A DNA stretch of 64,000 bases from Uruburuella suis. GTDB taxonomy: Bacteria > Pseudomonadota > Gammaproteobacteria > Burkholderiales > Neisseriaceae. Shown here piece by piece: positions 58,886 to 64,000 of the stretch (its first letter is position 1; the number at the start of each line of letters is the position of its first letter). The position numbers were made by a program, and so were the translations under genes. The stretch spans positions 1 to 64,000 of the forward strand of contig NZ_SLXE01000003.1 of assembly GCF_004341385.1 (NCBI RefSeq). Direction: 5' to 3'. Under the pieces are notes generated by a model. It did not search any database and was not told the origin of the DNA. It saw only the letters and a program-made list of their open reading frames with translations.

Positions 58886-58900
58886 AACTTTGGCAATGCG

Positions 58901-60100
58901 TTACAGCACTTCAATCAAACCGGCCGCGCCCATGCCGGTGCCGATGCACATGGTCACCATGGCATAGCCTTTTTCACCACGCTCGCGCAGGCCGTGGATG
59001 GCGGTGGCGGCGCGGATGGCACCGGTGGCGCCCAGCGGGTGGCCCAGTGCAATGGCGCCGCCGTTGGGGTTGACGATAGATGTGTCCAAATCCAAATCGC
59101 GGATAACGGCCAGCGATTGGGCGGCGAAGGCTTCGTTGAGCTCGATCCATTTCATATCGGCGAGGCTCTTGCCCGATGATTTCAACACGGCCGGAATGGC
59201 TTCTTTGGGGCCGATGCCCATGATTTCGGGCGGCACGCCGCGCACGGCGAAGCCTTCGTAGCGGGCGATGGGGGTGAGGTTGTAGCGCTTGAGCACTTCT
59301 TCGCTCACCACCAGTAAAGCGCCGGCGCCGTCGGACATTTGCGAGGAATTGCCGGCGGTGACGCTGCCTTTGGCGGCAAACACGGGGCGCAGCCGAGCCA
59401 GGCCTTCGAGCGAAGTGTCGGCGCGCGGGCCTTCGTCGGTGTCGCACAGCTTGCGGATTTCTTTCACTTCGCGGCCGGCCAAATCGGCGCTGCGGTAAAC
59501 CGCTTCAATCGGGCTGATTTCGGCTTTGAATTTGCCCGCCTCAATGGCGGCCAGCGCGCGTTTGTGGCTTTCCAGCGCAAATGCATCTTGGTCTTCACGG
59601 CTCACGTTCCATTGTTCGGCCACTTTTTCGGCGGTTAAGCCCATGCCGTAGGCGATGCCGAGGTTTTCTTCTTTGGCGAAAATTTCCGGGTTGAGCGACA
59701 CTTTGTTGCCCATCATCGGAATCATCGACATGCTCTCGCTGCCGGCGGCAATCACGGCTTCGGCTTCGCCGGTGCGGATGCGGTCGGCGGCGATTTGCAG
59801 CGCGTTGATGCCGGATGAGCAATAGCGGTTGATGGTGATGCCGCCCACGGTGTCGGGCAGGCCGGCCAAAAGCGCGGCGATGCGGGCGAAGTTGAGGCCG
59901 GATTCGGCTTCGGGAAAGGCGCAGCCGGCCACCACATCGTTGATTTCTGCGGGGTCGAAGCCGAGGGCTTGAGCCACCACCGAGCGGATCACATGCGCGA
60001 GCATGTCGTCGGGGCGGGTGGTGCGCAGCATGCCGCGCGGGGCTTTGCCGATGGGGGTGCGGGTGGCGGCTACGATGTAGGCATCTCTTAATTGTTTCAC
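58901..60100 (-). CDS. fadA: Acetyl-CoA acyltransferase (thiolase, FadA-type)
   Basis: Thiolases of this type cleave 3-ketoacyl-CoA with CoA to release acetyl-CoA, the last step of each beta-oxidation cycle. The 399-residue protein has the nucleophile Cys94 in NRYCSSG, His354 in GGAIALGHPLGATG and Cys385 in MCIGTGMG. The start MKQLRDAYIVAATRTPIG is family-typical, with AGGAG upstream. It follows the fadB-type gene by 202 bases on the same strand. A biosynthetic acetoacetyl-CoA thiolase role is less likely given the neighbours. Confidence 0.93.
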   Translation of the reverse strand: MKQLRDAYIVAATRTPIGKAPRGMLRTTRPDDMLAHVIRSVVAQALGFDPAEINDVVAGCAFPEAESGLNFARIAALLAGLPDTVGGITINRYCSSGINALQIAADRIRTGEAEAVIAAGSESMSMIPMMGNKVSLNPEIFAKEENLGIAYGMGLTAEKVAEQWNVSREDQDAFALESHKRALAAIEAGKFKAEISPIEAVYRSADLAGREVKEIRKLCDTDEGPRADTSLEGLARLRPVFAAKGSVTAGNSSQMSDGAGALLVVSEEVLKRYNLTPIARYEGFAVRGVPPEIMGIGPKEAIPAVLKSSGKSLADMKWIELNEAFAAQSLAVIRDLDLDTSIVNPNGGAIALGHPLGATGAIRAATAIHGLRERGEKGYAMVTMCIGTGMGAAGLIEVL

Positions 60101-60118
60101 AGTGTTCTCCTGTTGGGT

Positions 60119-60156
60119 GGCCGTCTGAAATATATGGATTGGCTTTCAGACGGCCT
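60119..60156. repeat. DUS pair between fadB and fadA
   Basis: GGCCGTCTGAAA and TTTCAGACGGCC around 14 bases, close to the fadA start codon; the gap also has two other DUS and a CGGATCGAGCATCCG hairpin. A processed or partly terminated operon is possible. Confidence 0.45.
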
Positions 60157-60302
60157 TTTCAGCGGTTGGGTGCAGGGTGTGCGCACATTATCCGAATGCA
60201 GGGCTTGCACCGCACATCCTGCTGTTGTTGCTTTGCCCTTGCGGGCAAATGTCGGATCGAGCATCCGACCTACGGCCTGATTTGTTTCAGACGGCCTGTT
60301 TA

Positions 60303-62669
60303 TCAGTTGCGCAGCGGTTTGCCGGTGGACATCATGTTTTCGATGCGCTCGAGCGTTTTCTCGTTTTTCAGCAAATCGACAAACACTTTGCGCTCCAAAT
60401 CGAGCAGCCATTGCTCATCGACCAAGGTGCCGGGGTCGACGTCGCCGCCGGTGATCACCCAGGCGATTTGGCTGCCGATGTGCATATCGTATTCGCTGAT
60501 AAAGCCGCCTTCTTTCATATTCAGGAGTTGGCCTTGAATCGAAGCGGCACCGCTGCGGCCGGCCACGGGGAACAAAGCAGGCACGTCGGGGCGGAAGCCG
60601 GAATCGGCCATGGCGCGGGCTTCGTTAAGCGCCACATGCAGCAATTCGTAGCTGTTGAACACCACCACATCGCTCTCGCGCATAAAGCCCAATTCTTTGG
60701 CTTCGATGGCGCTGGTGGCCACTTTGGCCATGGCCAGATTCATGTAGCGGTCTTTCAAGGCCGCCAGCAAATCGCCTTGGCTGGCGCGTGCGGCTTGCAG
60801 CGCGAAATCTTTGGTGCCGCCGCCGGCGGGAATCAGGCCCACGCCCACTTCCACCAGGCCGACATAGCTCTCAAGCGCGGCCACCACTTTATTGCTGTGC
60901 ATCACAAATTCGCAGCCGCCGCCGAATGCAAAGCCTTGCACGGCCGACACGGTGGGGATTTGGCTGTAGCGCAAATTCATTGAAGTGTCTTGAAACAGCT
61001 TCACCATGCTTTCAATCGCTTCGAAATCGCCGGTGGCAAATTCGGGCATCATCGATTTCAAATCCGCGCCCACGGAAAACGGCGCTTCGGGCGCCCAAAA
61101 TACCAGCGCTTTGAAGTCTTTTTCGGCAATGGCAATGGCTTGGTTGATGCTTTCGAGCACGGCGCGGCTGATGGCGCGCATTTTGTTGAGGTTTTCAATC
61201 ACCAAAATTTCGCCGTCGAGGGTGAAGCCGCGCATCACGTCGGTTTCAAACACGGTGGTGCCCAAAAGCGGCAGGGTTTCGCCCAAGAGCGGCGCGGGGC
61301 GGATTTGGCGGCGATACACATCCAGCGCTGAGCGCGGGTCGTAATTGCCGGTGGTGAAATTGAGGCTGCCCTCGTTATTGTGGAAGGCTTCCACGCCCTT
61401 GAGCCACGCGGGCAAGGCGGCGCTGCTCATGGTGTGGCCGGCATCGATATCGGCTTGAATCCACGCGGCCACTTGCTGCACGCCGGCGGCCTGCCAGATT
61501 TCCAGCGGGCCCTCATCCCAACCGTAGCCCCAGCGGATGGCGAAATCGATGTCACGCGCGGTGGTGGCGATGCTTTGAGCGTGCACGGCGATATAGTGGA
61601 AAGAATCGCGCAACACCGCCCACAAAAATTGCGCTTGCGGGTTTTGGCTCTCGCGCAGGGCGGCGAGCTTTTTGCCCCAATCTTTTTCTTTCAGAATGTC
61701 GGTGACTTCGCTGTCGGCTTTTTTATTCGAAGCCACATATTCGCCCGTTGCCGGGTCGATCATCATGATGCGCTTGCCTTCTTTTTTGAAGATGCCGGCT
61801 TTCGTTTTCGAGCCGAGCGCGCCGTTGGCAATCAGCGCCTGCAACCAGGCGGGAATGCTGAAAAACGCGTGCCACGGATCTTTGGGCAGGTTGTCTTCCA
61901 TGGTTTTGGCCACATGGGCGAAGGTGTCCAAGCCCACCACGTCGGCGGTGCGGTAGGTGGCGGATTTGGCGCGGCCTAAGCGGCGGCCGGTGAGATCGTC
62001 CACCACATCAAAACGCAGACCGAATTTTTCGGTGTTGTAGATGGTGGCCAGCATCGAAAACACGCCGATGCGGTTGCCGATGAAATTGGGGGTGTCTTTG
62101 GCGCGCACCACGCCTTTGCCCAGCGTGCTCACAAGGAAGCGCTCGAGATTGTCGAGGTATTCGGGCGCGGTGGCGGCGGTGGGAATCAGCTCCACCAAGT
62201 GCATATAGCGCGGCGGGTTGAAGAAATGCACGCCGCAAAAGCGGTGTTTCAAATCAGCGGGAAATTTTTCGCTCAGGGTTTCTACAGACAAGCCTGAGGT
62301 GTTGGTGGCGAAAATGGTGTGTTCGCCCAAATGCGGTGCCACTTTGTTGTAGAGGCTCTCTTTGATGTCGAGGCGCTCGGCCACGGCTTCAATCACCAAA
62401 TCGCAATCGGCAAGCTCGGCCAAACCGTCGTCGTAGTTGGCAGCGCTGATGTAGCTGATGGCATCTTTGCCGGCCAAGGGGGCGGGCTTTTGTTTTTTCA
62501 GCGCGGCAATGGCTTTTTCGACGATGCCGTTTTTCGGGCCTTCTTTGGCAGGCAGGTCAAACAGCACCACCGGCACTTTGGCGTTGGCCAAATGGGCGGC
62601 AATCTGTGCACCCATCACGCCGGCGCCGAGCACGGCGGCTTTGCGGATGACGAAGTTTTTTGCGGTCAT
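60303..62669 (-). CDS. fadB: 3-hydroxyacyl-CoA dehydrogenase / enoyl-CoA hydratase fusion
   Basis: A 788-residue bifunctional beta-oxidation enzyme in the order dehydrogenase then hydratase (FadN-like layout, opposite to E. coli FadB). N-terminal NAD-binding AVLGAGVMGAQIAAHLANA, dehydrogenase motif GVHFFNPPRYMHLVELI, a second dehydrogenase C-terminal domain, then the hydratase motifs PFSVGADLKSM (oxyanion hole) and GFAFGGGCEFVMH with Glu. It would hydrate enoyl-CoA and oxidise 3-hydroxyacyl-CoA. It lies between fadL and fadA. The gene symbol follows function; 'fadN' is an alternative. Confidence 0.9.
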   Translation of the reverse strand: MTAKNFVIRKAAVLGAGVMGAQIAAHLANAKVPVVLFDLPAKEGPKNGIVEKAIAALKKQKPAPLAGKDAISYISAANYDDGLAELADCDLVIEAVAERLDIKESLYNKVAPHLGEHTIFATNTSGLSVETLSEKFPADLKHRFCGVHFFNPPRYMHLVELIPTAATAPEYLDNLERFLVSTLGKGVVRAKDTPNFIGNRIGVFSMLATIYNTEKFGLRFDVVDDLTGRRLGRAKSATYRTADVVGLDTFAHVAKTMEDNLPKDPWHAFFSIPAWLQALIANGALGSKTKAGIFKKEGKRIMMIDPATGEYVASNKKADSEVTDILKEKDWGKKLAALRESQNPQAQFLWAVLRDSFHYIAVHAQSIATTARDIDFAIRWGYGWDEGPLEIWQAAGVQQVAAWIQADIDAGHTMSSAALPAWLKGVEAFHNNEGSLNFTTGNYDPRSALDVYRRQIRPAPLLGETLPLLGTTVFETDVMRGFTLDGEILVIENLNKMRAISRAVLESINQAIAIAEKDFKALVFWAPEAPFSVGADLKSMMPEFATGDFEAIESMVKLFQDTSMNLRYSQIPTVSAVQGFAFGGGCEFVMHSNKVVAALESYVGLVEVGVGLIPAGGGTKDFALQAARASQGDLLAALKDRYMNLAMAKVATSAIEAKELGFMRESDVVVFNSYELLHVALNEARAMADSGFRPDVPALFPVAGRSGAASIQGQLLNMKEGGFISEYDMHIGSQIAWVITGGDVDPGTLVDEQWLLDLERKVFVDLLKNEKTLERIENMMSTGKPLRN

Positions 62670-62699
62670 GGTAATCCTCTCTCTTTTGTTGCCTTCGGG

Positions 62700-62740
62700 T
62701 TTCAGACGGCCTCTTTATTTTCTAAGGAGGCCGTCTGAAA
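62700..62740. repeat. Outward DUS pair between fadL and fadB
   Basis: TTTCAGACGGCCTC and GAGGCCGTCTGAAA separated by 13 bases in the 83-base gap; AAGGAGG lies beside it. Confidence 0.45.
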
Positions 62741-62752
62741 CTTCAGGTGGGG

Positions 62753-64000
62753 TTAAAACTTGTAGGTGTATTGCAGGCCGAGAATATTGGCGCTGCTCTT
62801 GAAGTTGGCGCTGCCGTTGGTGCGGCTCGATACGCAGGCTTTCGAGCCCGCGCCGGCCTGTGCTGCCCCACACCAGCCGTTTACATTGGCGCTGGCGTTT
62901 TGGATAAACAGATGGCTGTAGGCGGCGTTGATGCTGTGCTGCTTGTTGATGTCGTATTTCGCGCCAAACGAGAGCCAGATGCGGTTGCTGTCGGGCAAGG
63001 TGCTCATGCGGTAGTCGGCGCTTTTCACCGGCGATTGGTCATAGGCCACACCGAAACGCAATTGCAAAGGCTCGCTGTATTGGTAAGACGTGCCCACGGC
63101 CACTTTATAGGTGTTGCGCCAGTTGGGGTTTAAGATGGTTTCGTTGCTTTGGGTTTGCCCGCCGGTGGTGGGGTCGGCCACAACTTTGGCGTTGCCGTAT
63201 TTCAGGTGCGCCTGGTTGAAGCGCGAGTGGCGCGTCCAGGTCACATCGCCGTAAACATTCCATTTCGGGTCGATTTTATACATACCGTGCAAAGATAATG
63301 ATTCGGGGGTGGTGATTTTCACCGAAGCATCTTCTTTTTCGGCATAGCCCGCGCCGCGGATGGTGGGTGCCAACACCGGATTGGCAAAGCCCGGGCCTAC
63401 CAAATGCCATTCGGCATCGCCGCTGAGGTTGTGTTCTACTTTGGAGCGGTAGTTCACACCCACGCGCGCACGCTCGTTGATGTCCCACATCCAGGCGAGG
63501 TTGTAGCCGAAGCCCCAATCATCGCCGTGTACTTTGGCATAGCCGTCAGCCATGCCGTTGGCACCGGCAAAAGCACCGAAGTTGGCATATTGGCGCAGCT
63601 TGGCTTTGGAATTTTGCGCCACCACGCCCAGCGCCACGGAATGCTGCTCGTTCACTTTATAGGCCACGGTGGGTTGCAGGGCGATGGTGCGCAGGCTCAA
63701 TTCGTTGAGGTTGTAGCGCAACACCGAATTTTCATCATATTCGGTGCCCGAGCCGAAAGGCACATACATGCCGAAGCCCAGCCACACTTTGTCGTTTACC
63801 TGATGCGAAATATAGCCGTGCGGCGCAATCACCACATCATCGGTGATTTTGCCGTCGCGCTCGACATTGGCCGAGCCGTCGGGCGCACGGGTGATTTCGC
63901 TGCCGTCGGGGTAATAGGCTTTGCCATCTTTATATTTCACGTTCGGGGCCACGATGTTCAGGTTAATCGTGGCTTGTGTGCCCTCCAGCTTGGTGAGGCC
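62753..64000 (-). CDS. fadL: FadL/OmpP1 family outer-membrane fatty acid transporter, 5' end beyond window
   Basis: FadL forms a 14-strand barrel that takes up long-chain fatty acids. The frame stays open through position 64000, so the start lies outside; a GTG at 63952 is internal. The visible 415 residues show strand-like repeats (TVAYKVNEQHSVALGV, RARVGVNYRSKVEH) and the FadL-type sequence WLSFGAKYDINKQHSINAAY near the end, finishing with TYKF, the C-terminal Phe of outer-membrane proteins. It is the first gene of the likely fadL-fadB-fadA operon. Confidence 0.88.
   Translation of the reverse strand, partial: GLTKLEGTQATINLNIVAPNVKYKDGKAYYPDGSEITRAPDGSANVERDGKITDDVVIAPHGYISHQVNDKVWLGFGMYVPFGSGTEYDENSVLRYNLNELSLRTIALQPTVAYKVNEQHSVALGVVAQNSKAKLRQYANFGAFAGANGMADGYAKVHGDDWGFGYNLAWMWDINERARVGVNYRSKVEHNLSGDAEWHLVGPGFANPVLAPTIRGAGYAEKEDASVKITTPESLSLHGMYKIDPKWNVYGDVTWTRHSRFNQAHLKYGNAKVVADPTTGGQTQSNETILNPNWRNTYKVAVGTSYQYSEPLQLRFGVAYDQSPVKSADYRMSTLPDSNRIWLSFGAKYDINKQHSINAAYSHLFIQNASANVNGWCGAAQAGAGSKACVSSRTNGSANFKSSANILGLQYTYKF

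Overview
This window is chromosomal DNA from a member of the Neisseriaceae, most likely a Neisseria species or a close relative. The 12-mer AGGCCGTCTGAA (the AG- form of the neisserial DNA uptake sequence, DUS) occurs throughout, singly and as inverted pairs that look like transcription terminators. The canonical AT- form is rare (near 15956, 37052, 46018 and inside the DpnI-like gene). Housekeeping proteins such as DksA, MnmG, GlmS and the GNA33-like MltA are of neisserial type by recalled comparison. Coding density is high and GC-rich, and I see no rRNA, CRISPR array, prophage or intact transposase gene.

Layout. 0.4-5.6 kb: dksA, then yggS-proC-yggT facing the twitching-motility ATPase pair pilT-pilU. 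5.9-14.6 kb, all on the minus strand: rarD, dinG with a uracil-DNA glycosylase-like gene, glmS, glmU, a small lipoprotein and a HAD phosphatase. 14.8-21 kb, plus strand: a ThiB-like binding protein, a dienelactone hydrolase, a two-gene ABC exporter and a YccS-type membrane protein. 21-26.7 kb: gltX, truC, an M48 protease, rsgA, tsaC and tRNA-Gly(CCC), plus a candidate small RNA upstream of truC. 26.8-34.5 kb: an unusual Nramp-like carrier, a periplasmic racemase, ThiP/ThiQ-like transporter genes (far from the ThiB-like gene) and a DASS anion symporter. 34.8-44.8 kb: uvrD, pncC, a LacI regulator with a sugar MFS carrier, a second UDG-fold protein, mnmE and another MFS carrier. 45-48.6 kb: a DpnI-like endonuclease (the 'dam-replacing gene' type) translationally coupled to a DpnD/PcfM-like small protein, beside mutS. 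49-58.5 kb: mltA, murA, ibaG, ftsE-ftsX, xseB-ispA, mnmG and a GIY-YIG protein. 58.9 kb to the end: a fatty-acid degradation operon read on the minus strand as fadL (cut by the window edge), fadB-type, fadA.

The long intergenic gaps hold several families of small non-coding mobile repeats. Family C has TAGTGGAATG ends and resembles Correia elements. Family P has ends ATACCAATCC and GAATGGGTAT. Family G has GGGTCTGTTCACA ends. A further element at 15785-15946 shares the core of family G but has different ends. One family C element sits inside a family P element, and a second family P copy preserves the empty site, so a TA target duplication can be read directly. Another C/G pair is joined at a single TA.

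Regulatory signals I can support are modest: DUS-pair hairpins at gene ends, a few promoters with good -10 boxes, a LacI-type palindrome upstream of the LacI gene, and a TTG start with a strong ribosome binding site for ispA. Five genes take their stop codon from a DUS, giving a shared C-terminal -Ala-Val.
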